This document shows, in pieces, positions 6,020 through 11,497 of a DNA stretch of 11,497 bases; the first letter of the stretch is position 1, and each line of letters opens with the position of its first letter. The position numbers and the translations under genes are program-made. The notes below the pieces were generated by a model. It saw only the letters and a list, made by a program, of their open reading frames with translations, did not search any database and was not told the origin of the DNA. The DNA comes from Trueperaceae bacterium (GTDB taxonomy: Bacteria; Deinococcota; Deinococci; Deinococcales; Trueperaceae): contig SKSV01000316.1 of the NCBI GenBank assembly GCA_007122815.1, forward strand, positions 1-11,497, given 5' to 3'.

Positions 6020-6409
6020 TCAGAAAGCGTCTCTCAGGAGAGACACCCGAGCCTGCTCGCGCGAGCCGGCCACGAGCGCCGCGTCGAAACGAACCGGCGA
6101 CTCGTGGAGTCGGCGGGAGGCCAACCACGCCGCGGCAGCCGACCGCACTCGCGCGCACTTCGCTCCGTCGAGGCTGTACGCCGCTCCGCCATGCCCGTCA
6201 CGGCTGCGGTGGCGCACCTCCACGAAGACGATCACCCCGCCGTCGTCCATGACGAGGTCGATCTCGCCATGGCGGCTGGCGACGTTGGCGTCCAACGCCC
6301 GCCAGCCCTTCCCCTCCAACCAACGGCGCACGCGCGGCTCCGACCAGTGCCGCGCGCTCCGCTCGCTCTGAGCGCCCTGACTCAGGGCAGCGGTGCCAGA
6401 GCCGCTCAT
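6020..6409 (-). CDS. yraN: YraN/UPF0102 family nuclease-fold protein
   Basis: UPF0102 proteins have a restriction-endonuclease-like fold and are usually encoded near ribosome-assembly or rnhB genes; the biological role is not established. The 129-residue product shows the family core: a WSEPRVRRWLEGKGW helix-turn at about 22-36, HGEIDLVM at 47-54 with the conserved Glu and Asp, and VFVEVRHRS at 61-69. The third core residue is Arg (VEVR) where many nuclease folds have Lys (ExK); Arg is common in this family. The ATG at 6409 overlaps the rsfS stop in an ATGA arrangement, and GAGGTGA seven bases upstream is a good ribosome binding site, so the two are coupled. Confidence 0.9.
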   Translation of the reverse strand: MSGSGTAALSQGAQSERSARHWSEPRVRRWLEGKGWRALDANVASRHGEIDLVMDDGGVIVFVEVRHRSRDGHGGAAYSLDGAKCARVRSAAAAWLASRRLHESPVRFDAALVAGSREQARVSLLRDAF

Positions 6410-6771
6410 CGCGGCGTCACCTCGACCACGGCGGCGTCAGCCCACAAGCCCTCCAGGTCGTAGAAGTCGCGTGCTTCGGGGCTCATGAGGTGGACGACGA
6501 ACTCACCGAAGTCCATCAACAGCCAGCGCTGGGCTGGCCCCTCGACCCCCCGAGGCCGCCTCCCGACACCCTTCAGGCGCTCCAACACCGCTTGCTCGAG
6601 CGCCTGCAGCTGCAGGTTGGACTCGCCTGTGGCGATCACGAACCAGTCCAAGCTGTCCGAGACGCCCGACAGGTCGAGAACGGCGATGTCCTTCGCACGC
6701 TTGTCGTCCAACGCATCGACGACGGATTGCACCTCGACCGGAACGGTGACGGCCTGGACTGGTTCGTTCAT
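6406..6771 (-). CDS. rsfS: RsfS, ribosome silencing factor
   Basis: RsfS binds ribosomal protein uL14 on the 50S subunit and blocks joining with 30S, reducing translation in poor nutrient conditions and helping late assembly. The 121-residue protein has the DUF143 pattern: DKRAKDIAVLDLSGVSDS at 23-40, the FVIATGESNLQLQALEQAV segment at 44-62, WLLMDFGEFVVHLM at 83-96, and ARDFYDLEGLWADA at 99-112. The start is the ATG at 6771, preceded by GAGGAG five bases away; its ATGA overlaps the stop of the LCP gene and its own stop overlaps yraN in the same way. In many bacteria rsfS is next to rlmH; here rlmH is about 6 kb downstream on the same strand. Confidence 0.96.
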   Translation of the reverse strand: MNEPVQAVTVPVEVQSVVDALDDKRAKDIAVLDLSGVSDSLDWFVIATGESNLQLQALEQAVLERLKGVGRRPRGVEGPAQRWLLMDFGEFVVHLMSPEARDFYDLEGLWADAAVVEVTPR

Positions 6772-8120
6772 GGTTCTCCTCTCGTCACGGCGCTCATCAG
6801 GGCCGCCAACTGCTCCGGGGTACCGCCAGCGCCTGGCTCAGCGGCGTCGTCACCCAGGACCAACTGCAGTCCGAGCGGGCGCCCTTCGACGAACGCGATG
6901 CGGTCGACCTGCTGCTTCCCTACGCCCAGCAGGTCCGCGTAGAAGTCCGCCTCGAGCCAGTGCGGCGCGGTAGCCACGACACGCGTCGGGGCGGGGTCGA
7001 GCGCGGCGCTGCCCAGCACCAGGGACGACTCGGGCACACCCATGGCCACCAGACGCGCCGCGTAACGCTCCTCGAGCCCTTCGCGACCCGAGCGGTTCAT
7101 GATCTGGATCAGCGCCTCCGGCGCTTCGGCAAGCGCCTGCGTGGCGCCGCCGAAGGTGTCGGCCAGGAAAGCGTCGACGGCGACGCGATCGAACAGCAGG
7201 CGCGAGTCGGTCTCGAGCTCTACCACGGGCAGGGTTGCGGCTTGGATCCGGAGCCGCGGCAGCCTGGGGACCAGCTCGCGCGCCAGGGCCGGTGTGGCGT
7301 TCGTCTCGACGTCCTCGAAGAAGGTGTCTATCAGTGCTGGCAGGCGCGTGATGGCGCCGACGTGGAGCTCGCGCACCCGCGCCAGCACGGCGTGTGCAAG
7401 CAGCTTCACGCGGTCGAGGCGGTCGAAATCACCGCGTTGCGTCTGCCGGTAGCGCACGAAGCCCGCCGCCGACTCGCCGTCGAGCACCTGTACGCCGGGC
7501 TGCAGGTCTATGACGAGCCCGCCTGCCCGGTCGGTGTAGCGCATCACGTGCGGTACGTTCATCTCGACGCCGCCAAGGGCGTCGACGAGCCCTTCGAAGA
7601 TCTCGAGGTTGATGATCACGTGGTAGTCGACCGGGAGACCGAGCACGTCCTCAGCAGCTCGTCTGAGACCCTCGGCGCCGCGGCGGATGAAGACGGAGTT
7701 GATGCGCCCGTTCCAACCCTCCATCCATAGGTCCCGCGGCAGTGCGATCAGCGTGACGTCGTCGTTCACCACCTGCACGTAGAGGATCGTGTCGGTGTTG
7801 GCGCCGTCCGCGCTACGCGGCCCCGTGTAACGCCAACCGACGATGCTGCCGTCCTGGCCGTAGATCGGTGTGCTGCAGCCCTCACAGTCGGAGTAGAACG
7901 GCTCACGGCCCGCCACCACGAAGCTGACCGTGAAGTCCTCGTCGGCGGCGCCCAACAGCTCGCGTTGGCTGAGCGTGAGCTGACTCCTCGCGACGTCGCG
8001 CGTCAGCCAGAAGCCGGCCAACCCCGCAACGGCCACTACCACTCCCAGCAGCTGCAACGCCCAGGCGAGCCGCCGCGAGCGCCGCGCCGCCTCAGGACTG
8101 CTGGTCGCTGAACTCGTCAT
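6768..8120 (-). CDS. LytR-CpsA-Psr (LCP) family cell-wall glycopolymer ligase with LytR C-terminal domain
   Basis: LCP proteins transfer undecaprenyl-phosphate-linked glycopolymers to peptidoglycan outside the membrane. The 450-residue protein has a basic cytoplasmic N-terminus, one membrane helix at about 19-38, and an extracytoplasmic LCP domain at about 60-255. Its landmarks are NTDTILYV at 108-115, LPRDLW at 127-132, GRINSVF at 138-144, and FVRYRQTQRGDFDRLDRV at 221-238 with the arginines that hold the pyrophosphate lipid. A LytR_C domain (about 335-412) follows. A short segment before the NTDT motif contains CEGC (79-82), a possible disulfide. The start ATG lies inside the end of yqeK (29-base overlap), with AAGGTG too close to act as a typical ribosome site and TACCCT eight bases upstream. 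Translation coupling to yqeK or a leaderless start are both possible. Confidence 0.92.
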   Translation of the reverse strand: MTSSATSSPEAARRSRRLAWALQLLGVVVAVAGLAGFWLTRDVARSQLTLSQRELLGAADEDFTVSFVVAGREPFYSDCEGCSTPIYGQDGSIVGWRYTGPRSADGANTDTILYVQVVNDDVTLIALPRDLWMEGWNGRINSVFIRRGAEGLRRAAEDVLGLPVDYHVIINLEIFEGLVDALGGVEMNVPHVMRYTDRAGGLVIDLQPGVQVLDGESAAGFVRYRQTQRGDFDRLDRVKLLAHAVLARVRELHVGAITRLPALIDTFFEDVETNATPALARELVPRLPRLRIQAATLPVVELETDSRLLFDRVAVDAFLADTFGGATQALAEAPEALIQIMNRSGREGLEERYAARLVAMGVPESSLVLGSAALDPAPTRVVATAPHWLEADFYADLLGVGKQQVDRIAFVEGRPLGLQLVLGDDAAEPGAGGTPEQLAALMSAVTRGEP

Positions 8121-8721
8121 ACACCTTAAGGGTACGCGGATGGACCGCCTTGCCGTGGCTCCGCAGGTAGCGAACCTTGTTGGCGACCGCTCGCCGGTAA
8201 GCGCGCGCGAGATCTCGCATGGCCAGCTCGCGGACCTCGCCGTTCACGCCGCGGCCTGGCTCTGAGACGTCCGCTACGTAGACGGCCATCGCCACGCGGT
8301 CGCCCGGCGGAGGACCGCTCACGTGTTGCTCGATGGCGTTCAGGACGCGTTCGTCGGTCACGCCCCAGGAGACCGCGATCGCTCGCCCGGCACGGCCATG
8401 AAGGGCGAGCGGGTGCTCGCGCTCCATGTCGTGCTCGGGGGGCGCCAGCTCCATCAGGCGCTCCACGGGGAGGTCCCTAGCCACGTCATGTAGGACCGCC
8501 GCGAGCGCGGTGGCGCGCAGCTCACCCCCGGTGAACGCGTTGGCGATGGCGATGGTCTCGGCCAGCGCCGCCACCCGCATGACGTGCCGGAAGCGCTCTT
8601 CGCTCACCATCATGCGCACGCGCTGGCAGTAGGGGGCGATGGAGGCACGCTCGCAGGGCCCGCTAGCCGGGAAGAGCGGGTCAGGTGCGTCTCTGCGGAT
8701 GTGGGCGGCAGCATCGCTCAT
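8092..8721 (-). CDS. yqeK: YqeK-family HD-domain nucleotidase (Ap4A hydrolase)
   Basis: YqeK proteins are HD-superfamily enzymes that split diadenosine tetraphosphate symmetrically to two ADP. Metal-binding residues are in place: His46 in RFRHVM, the HD pair at 78-79 in LHDVARD, EHPLALHG, IEQHVSG and the family-specific VYVADVSEPGR. The product is 209 residues from the ATG at 8721. About 30 residues at the N-terminus are not explained by the family, which normally begins near residue 30, and there is no Shine-Dalgarno sequence at 8721, so an internal start such as the ATGs at 8613 and 8610 or the GTG at 8619 is possible. In many genomes yqeK follows nadD; here obgE precedes it with 139 bases between and no nadD. 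Its 3' end overlaps the LCP gene by 29 bases. Confidence 0.9.
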   Translation of the reverse strand: MSDAAAHIRRDAPDPLFPASGPCERASIAPYCQRVRMMVSEERFRHVMRVAALAETIAIANAFTGGELRATALAAVLHDVARDLPVERLMELAPPEHDMEREHPLALHGRAGRAIAVSWGVTDERVLNAIEQHVSGPPPGDRVAMAVYVADVSEPGRGVNGEVRELAMRDLARAYRRAVANKVRYLRSHGKAVHPRTLKVYDEFSDQQS

Positions 8722-8860
8722 GTGAGGTGGTTGGCCCTGGTCGGGGCCGGTCAGGGGAGGCTAACACAGCTGTGCACGGAGGCTCGTGAGCGCCCGGCCG
8801 GTGCCAGTCCGGTCGCGGCCGAGGCCGTCTGGGCGCTGGTCAGCCCCAGACCGAGCCGGT
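8722..8860. other. 139-bp gap between obgE and yqeK, no gene supported
   Basis: No convincing ORF or RNA is seen. It contains the 10-bp palindrome CACAGCTGTG (8765-8774). On the minus strand a TAGCCT hexamer lies just downstream of it, a possible -10 element for yqeK, without a clear -35. Confidence 0.5.
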
Positions 8861-10306
8861 CTAGGAGGGTTCCTCCGCTCCGCTCCCATGGTCGTCTCCG
8901 GGGCCCTCGGGGTCCTCCGAGCCCACGCTGCTCGCGCTGCTCTCGGACCTCTCCTGCGACGCCAGGTAGCGCCGCTCGGCCGCCCGGAGAGCCTCAGCCT
9001 CGCTCGACCTGGTGGCCCGCGCGTCGGCCTCGCCAGCGGCCTCGTCGAAGTACTCGAAGACCGCCCCGGCGATGGTGACGTCGTCTCCGTCGCGCGCGCC
9101 GGCGCGCGCGAGGAGACGGTTGACTCCCAACGACGTGAAGTGGTGCTGCAGGTAGGCGACCGCATCGCGGTTGGTGGCGTCGAACCGCTCGACGAGGCTC
9201 TCCAAGTCTCGGCCCCGGACCACCCAACCCGACCCCGACGGGTGGCGCGCGACCCGCAAGGGGGCACTTGCCACCACTCGCTTGGTCTCCGGCTCGACTT
9301 CCGAGACCACCGGGCGCTCCGGAAGGAGCGCGAACAGCGCGTCTCGAAGCGGTTCCAGACCCTCACCGCGCAGCGCCGAAACGCGCAACACGGGCAGGCC
9401 CGCCACGGTCAACTCGGACTCTGCGGAGTCCAACTCGGAAGCTCCCACGAGGTCGACCTTGTTCAGTGCGATGAGGGCGGGCCTCTCGAGCAGGCTCGCG
9501 TCGTAGGCGCGCAGCTCGCCCTGCAACGCATCGATAGTCGCCGCCGCGTCGTCGGCGACGTCCAAGACGTAGACGAGCAGGCGCGTGCGCGCCACGTGGC
9601 GCAGGAAGTCGAGGCCGAGACCACGACCGCGGTGCGCGTCCTCGACGATCCCAGGTATGTCGGCCATCGTCAAACGCTCCGGGCTGTCGCCGGCCGTTCT
9701 CTCGACGATGCCGAGCTGGGGGTGGAGGGTCGTGAAGGGATAGTCCGCGACGCGTGGCCGCGCGTTCGACAGAGCCGTCAGAAGACTCGACTTGCCGGCA
9801 TTGGGGTAACCGACCAACCCGACGTCGGCGATGGTGCGGAGCTCCAACCTCAGGCGTCGGCGCTCCCCTCGGCTGCCGGCCTCCGCGAAGCGAGGCGCTT
9901 GCCTGCGCGAGCTCACGAACGAAGCGTTACCGCGACCACCTTGCCCTCCGGCCGCCACCAGCAGGCGTTGACCCACCGCCACCAGGTCACCGAGGTGCTC
10001 ATCGGCGTCCAGGTCATGGACGATGGTGCCCACGGGCACCTTGAGCACCAGGTCGGCGCCGGCGGCACCAGAGCGCTCGCGCCCTTCGCCTTGACGTCCG
10101 GACTCCGCGCCGTAGGTGCGGCGCTGACCGAGACCATCGAGCGAGTTGAGGTCGTCGGCCGCCTCCAGCCAGACGCTCCCTCCTGCGCCCCCGTGACCCC
10201 CGTCGGGCCCTCCCTTGGGTATGTACTTGAGGCGCAGGAAGGACATCGCGCCATCGCCGCCGCGACCACCTTGGGCGGTGATCTCGATCACGTCACGGAA
10301 CGGCAT
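8861..10306 (-). CDS. obgE: ObgE, essential ribosome-assembly GTPase
   Basis: ObgE is a P-loop GTPase that assists 50S maturation and links it to nutrient stress. The 481-residue product has a glycine-rich Obg fold at about 1-158, then the G domain with G1 GYPNAGKS at 166-173, the switch FTTLHPQLG at 191-199, G3 DIPG at 216-219, G4 NKVD at 282-285 and G5 SAL at 310-312. An OCT domain follows at about 340-422 ([20 protein letters not shown]). The tail from 425 is acidic and Ser/Glu-rich with no clear fold. The start is the ATG at 10306, with GAGGAGG five bases upstream. It follows rpmA by 175 bases, an interval with a likely terminator, so it may have its own promoter. A long palindrome lies within its OCT-coding region (9082-9118). 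Confidence 0.97.
   Translation of the reverse strand: MPFRDVIEITAQGGRGGDGAMSFLRLKYIPKGGPDGGHGGAGGSVWLEAADDLNSLDGLGQRRTYGAESGRQGEGRERSGAAGADLVLKVPVGTIVHDLDADEHLGDLVAVGQRLLVAAGGQGGRGNASFVSSRRQAPRFAEAGSRGERRRLRLELRTIADVGLVGYPNAGKSSLLTALSNARPRVADYPFTTLHPQLGIVERTAGDSPERLTMADIPGIVEDAHRGRGLGLDFLRHVARTRLLVYVLDVADDAAATIDALQGELRAYDASLLERPALIALNKVDLVGASELDSAESELTVAGLPVLRVSALRGEGLEPLRDALFALLPERPVVSEVEPETKRVVASAPLRVARHPSGSGWVVRGRDLESLVERFDATNRDAVAYLQHHFTSLGVNRLLARAGARDGDDVTIAGAVFEYFDEAAGEADARATRSSEAEALRAAERRYLASQERSESSASSVGSEDPEGPGDDHGSGAEEPS
9082..9118. repeat. Long near-perfect inverted repeat inside the obgE coding region
   Basis: The core 9091-9110 is a 20-bp perfect palindrome of alternating C and G around CCGG. 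One further pair (9090/9111) extends it, then after a single bulged G (9089) seven more pairs follow (9082-9088 with 9112-9118), giving about 18 pairs with essentially no loop. It encodes the [11 protein letters not shown] stretch of the OCT domain, so part of the symmetry comes from Ala/Arg codons. Confidence 0.85.
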
Positions 10307-10348
10307 CCGTCCTCCTCGCTATCGTGCTGATGGCCCTTGCGGTCCGGG

Positions 10349-10376
10349 CCAGAACAGATCACCCAGAACAGATCAC
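10349..10376. repeat. Exact tandem duplication of 14 bp next to the rpmA terminator
   Basis: Bases 10349-10362 and 10363-10376 both read ccagaacagatcac. The last six bases of the second copy form the start of the hairpin stem, so the stem arm is partly repeated outside the hairpin. Confidence 0.92.
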
Positions 10377-10399
10377 GCGGTCACGTTGACCGCGTGATC
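10371..10399 (-). terminator. Candidate terminator after rplU-rpmA
   Basis: A perfect 13-bp inverted repeat (GATCACGCGGTCA and its complement) encloses a three-base loop, about 80 bases past the rpmA stop codon. On the minus strand it is followed by TGTTCT, only a weak U tract. The stem length and symmetry far exceed nearby GC-rich background. Transcription ending or attenuation here would separate the ribosomal protein genes from obgE; function is inferred. Confidence 0.55.
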
Positions 10400-10481
10400 G
10401 TGTTTCGTTGCCCGTGGCGGCCCTGACGGCGGCCCGGCGAGCGACCCGAGAGACGGCCCGGGGGACGACCCAAGGGGCGGG

Positions 10482-10760
10482 TCAATCGGCCGAGATCGCC
10501 TCACCGGTCGCCATGTCGACGCTCACGAAGCGGCCCGTGCGCCCCTTGTCCTGGAAGCGCACCACGCCGTCGCGGAGCGCGAAGATCGTGAAGTCCCGAC
10601 CGAGGCCGACGTTCCTTCCTGGCTTGAAGCGCGTGCCGCGCTGCCGCACCAGGATGTTTCCCGCCAACACGCTCTCCCCGTCGAACCGCTTGACACCGAG
10701 GCGCTTGGAGTGGCTGTCGCGCCCGTTCTTCGAACTACCGACGCCCTTCTTGTGAGCCAT
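10482..10760 (-). CDS. rpmA: Ribosomal protein bL27
   Basis: bL27 is a large-subunit protein whose N-terminal arm reaches the peptidyl transferase centre. The 92-residue sequence starts [20 protein letters not shown], the canonical N-terminus with no cleavable extension of the type seen in some Firmicutes. It continues with [11 protein letters not shown], the RFKPGRNVG segment and [16 protein letters not shown]. The start ATG at 10760 has GAGGAG eight bases upstream. It lies 48 bases after rplU, in the usual bL21-bL27 pair. The tail ends with TGEAISAD, within normal length. Confidence 0.98.
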   Translation of the reverse strand: MAHKKGVGSSKNGRDSHSKRLGVKRFDGESVLAGNILVRQRGTRFKPGRNVGLGRDFTIFALRDGVVRFQDKGRTGRFVSVDMATGEAISAD

Positions 10761-10808
10761 CTCAGATCTCCTCGTCTCGCAGCCCGGAACCGCCGTGACG
10801 CTGAGCGA

Positions 10809-11114
10809 TCACGCCTTGATCCCGGTGATACGCACCTCGGTGTAAGGCTGACGATGCCCGAGGTGCCGGCGGTAGTTGACCTTGGCCTTGTACTTGCGTA
10901 CGCGGATCTTCTCGCCCCGACCGTGAGCGACGACCTCGCCGGAGACGACCGCGCCGTCGACCTTCGGCGTCCCGACGACGGGCTGCTCACCGCCCATGAC
11001 CAGTACGGGGAAATCGACCGTCGAGCCGGGTTCGGCCTCGAGCTTCTCGAGCCGGACGACGTCACCCTCTCGGACGCGGTACTGCTTACCGCCTGACGCG
11101 ATTATGGCGAACAT
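10809..11114 (-). CDS. rplU: Ribosomal protein bL21
   Basis: bL21 binds 23S rRNA in the large subunit and helps early assembly. The 101-residue sequence starts MFAIIASGGKQYRV, the family signature, followed by GDVVRLEKL at about 17-25, and near the C-terminus KIRVRKYKAKVNYRRHLGHRQPYT, the RNA-binding loop, with the ITGI end. The start at 11114 has GGAGGT about nine bases upstream. It heads the rplU-rpmA pair and follows a long, potentially structured leader, which suggests regulation at the RNA level. Confidence 0.98.
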   Translation of the reverse strand: MFAIIASGGKQYRVREGDVVRLEKLEAEPGSTVDFPVLVMGGEQPVVGTPKVDGAVVSGEVVAHGRGEKIRVRKYKAKVNYRRHLGHRQPYTEVRITGIKA

Positions 11115-11262
11115 GATGCTGCAACCTCCGATGCCCCGACGGTCGGCTTGGGCCGGGACCGGGGTGAGAACGCGCGCTGCGAGCGCTGCTTAGCTGACTG
11201 GCGCCGGGCACTTCCGACGCGCCACAAGGCAATGCACCGCCCGTGCGAGCGGCACTCCAGAA
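11115..11262 (-). promoter_or_regulatory. Structured rplU 5' leader (possible autoregulatory RNA)
   Basis: Between the candidate promoter and the rplU start there are about 145 bases with no gene. Several pairings are visible on the minus strand: a 7-bp stem with two G-U pairs just after the start of the leader, a 6-bp stem TGGCGC/GCGCCA with a 14-base loop, and near the ribosome binding site a CCCC-GGTC arm that can pair with GACC-GGGG around a CCGGCCCAAGCC loop. GC-rich DNA makes such pairings common, so this is tentative. Confidence 0.4.
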
Positions 11263-11267
11263 CGATA

Positions 11268-11297
11268 AGGTTAGCAGAACCGTGCCACCTTGCGCAA
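11268..11297 (-). promoter_or_regulatory. Candidate promoter for rplU-rpmA
   Basis: TAACCT (11273-11268) matches a TANNNT -10 element, and TTGCGC (11297-11292) stands 18 bases upstream as a -35 with four of six consensus bases if compared with TTGACA. It lies in the least GC-rich part of the gap. A copy of the 13-bp direct repeat fills most of the spacer. Confidence 0.5.
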
Positions 11298-11335
11298 CCA
11301 GCCGTGCTGCCTGCGCGCAGCGGCAGAACCGTGCC
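11274..11335. repeat. Pair of 13-bp direct repeats in the rplU promoter region
   Basis: The sequence gcagaaccgtgcc occurs at 11274-11286 and 11323-11335, exact, 49 bp apart. The first copy lies between the candidate -35 and -10 elements; the second is just below the stop codon of the small membrane ORF. This could be a pair of operator sites. Confidence 0.8.
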
Positions 11336-11340
11336 GCGCT

Positions 11341-11487
11341 TCACCTGGCGGCCACCAGCGACAAGCTAGCGAGCACGATCAACCACACCAACAAGAGCAG
11401 GCCCATGCTCAACCCGACGTCTCGGTTGTGCCGCCGGATCCGCGATCGAGCCTCGAGCACGACCCACTCGCGCTCCTCGTCCCCCAT
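11341..11487 (-). CDS. Small single-pass membrane protein, 48 residues (possibly longer upstream)
   Basis: A short frame starting MGDEEREWVVLEARSR, with about 25 charged/hydrophilic residues, then the hydrophobic helix SMGLLLLVWLIVLASLSLVA (about 27-46), ends just before TGA at 11343-11341. I chose the ATG at 11487 as start, but only ten bases upstream are in the window and they contain no in-frame stop, so the protein could begin further right; no Shine-Dalgarno sequence is visible. Charge distribution suggests an N-in helix with a cytoplasmic N-terminus. It lies upstream of rplU on the same strand. No family recognised; its reality rests on the clean separation of charged and hydrophobic parts. 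Confidence 0.5.
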   Translation of the reverse strand: MGDEEREWVVLEARSRIRRHNRDVGLSMGLLLLVWLIVLASLSLVAAR

Positions 11488-11497
11488 GCGGCCGACC

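Larger units (their letters stand above)
10307..10481. other. 175-bp gap between rpmA and obgE
   Basis: No gene is supported. It holds a 13-bp-stem hairpin and a 14-bp tandem duplication, listed separately. Another inverted pair (GGCCC/GGGCC, 10332-10350) lies nearer obgE. I could not identify a clear promoter for obgE. Confidence 0.6.

Noticed and set aside
8786..10330. 514-codon open frame on the plus strand across obgE
   Set aside because: It is antisense to a clearly real obgE. Its translation is low-complexity and Arg/Gln/Ala/Val-rich without domains, as expected from GC-rich antisense frames.
11102..11344. 80-codon minus-strand open frame in the rplU leader
   Set aside because: It overlaps the rplU start and the promoter region and has no protein-like pattern; the leader explanation fits better.
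1..11497. CRISPR array, insertion sequence, tRNA or defence system
   Set aside because: No regularly spaced repeats, transposase motifs, inverted termini or tRNA-like folds were seen; the genes are mostly housekeeping.

Overview
This window is compact, GC-rich chromosomal DNA in which every convincing gene lies on the minus strand. The content suggests Deinococcota, possibly a relative of Truepera: the order obgE, yqeK, LytR-CpsA-Psr gene, rsfS, together with thyX and a solo trpF. That assignment is inference from gene order and base composition. No mobile element, CRISPR array, tRNA, rRNA or phage gene was seen.

Read in the direction of transcription (high to low coordinates), the window opens with a 48-codon single-pass membrane ORF (11487-11341). 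A roughly 225-bp promoter and leader region follows, then rplU (bL21) and rpmA (bL27). A 13-bp-stem hairpin follows rpmA and may end that transcript. Next come the GTPase gene obgE, a yqeK-type HD phosphohydrolase, an LCP-family cell-wall ligase, the ribosome silencing factor rsfS, the UPF0102 gene yraN and trpF. From yqeK through trpF the genes overlap or nearly touch and read as one operon.

A 307-bp intergenic region (5056-5362) then holds two perfect DnaA boxes and three one-mismatch boxes, the most notable non-coding signal here. Below it are a short cupin, a BatA-like von Willebrand factor A membrane protein, a LapA-like membrane/coiled-coil protein, a MIP18/DUF59 iron-sulfur assembly protein, an unrecognised 241-residue protein, thyX, and the first 90 codons of rlmH, which runs off the left edge.

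Five genes act on the large ribosomal subunit (bL21, bL27, ObgE, RsfS, RlmH), so the region is a ribosome-assembly neighbourhood with nucleotide-metabolism (ThyX, YqeK), cell-envelope (LCP, VWA, LapA-like) and Fe-S genes mixed in. Several genes (thyX, the DUF59 gene, the LapA-like gene, the LCP gene) have a TANNNT hexamer 6-8 bases before the start codon, which fits the leaderless transcripts known in Deinococcus. Most of the others have clear Shine-Dalgarno sequences. The protein-coding content is largely conventional; the DnaA-box cluster, the leaderless-type starts, the rplU leader and repeats, and a long palindrome inside obgE are the points most worth checking.
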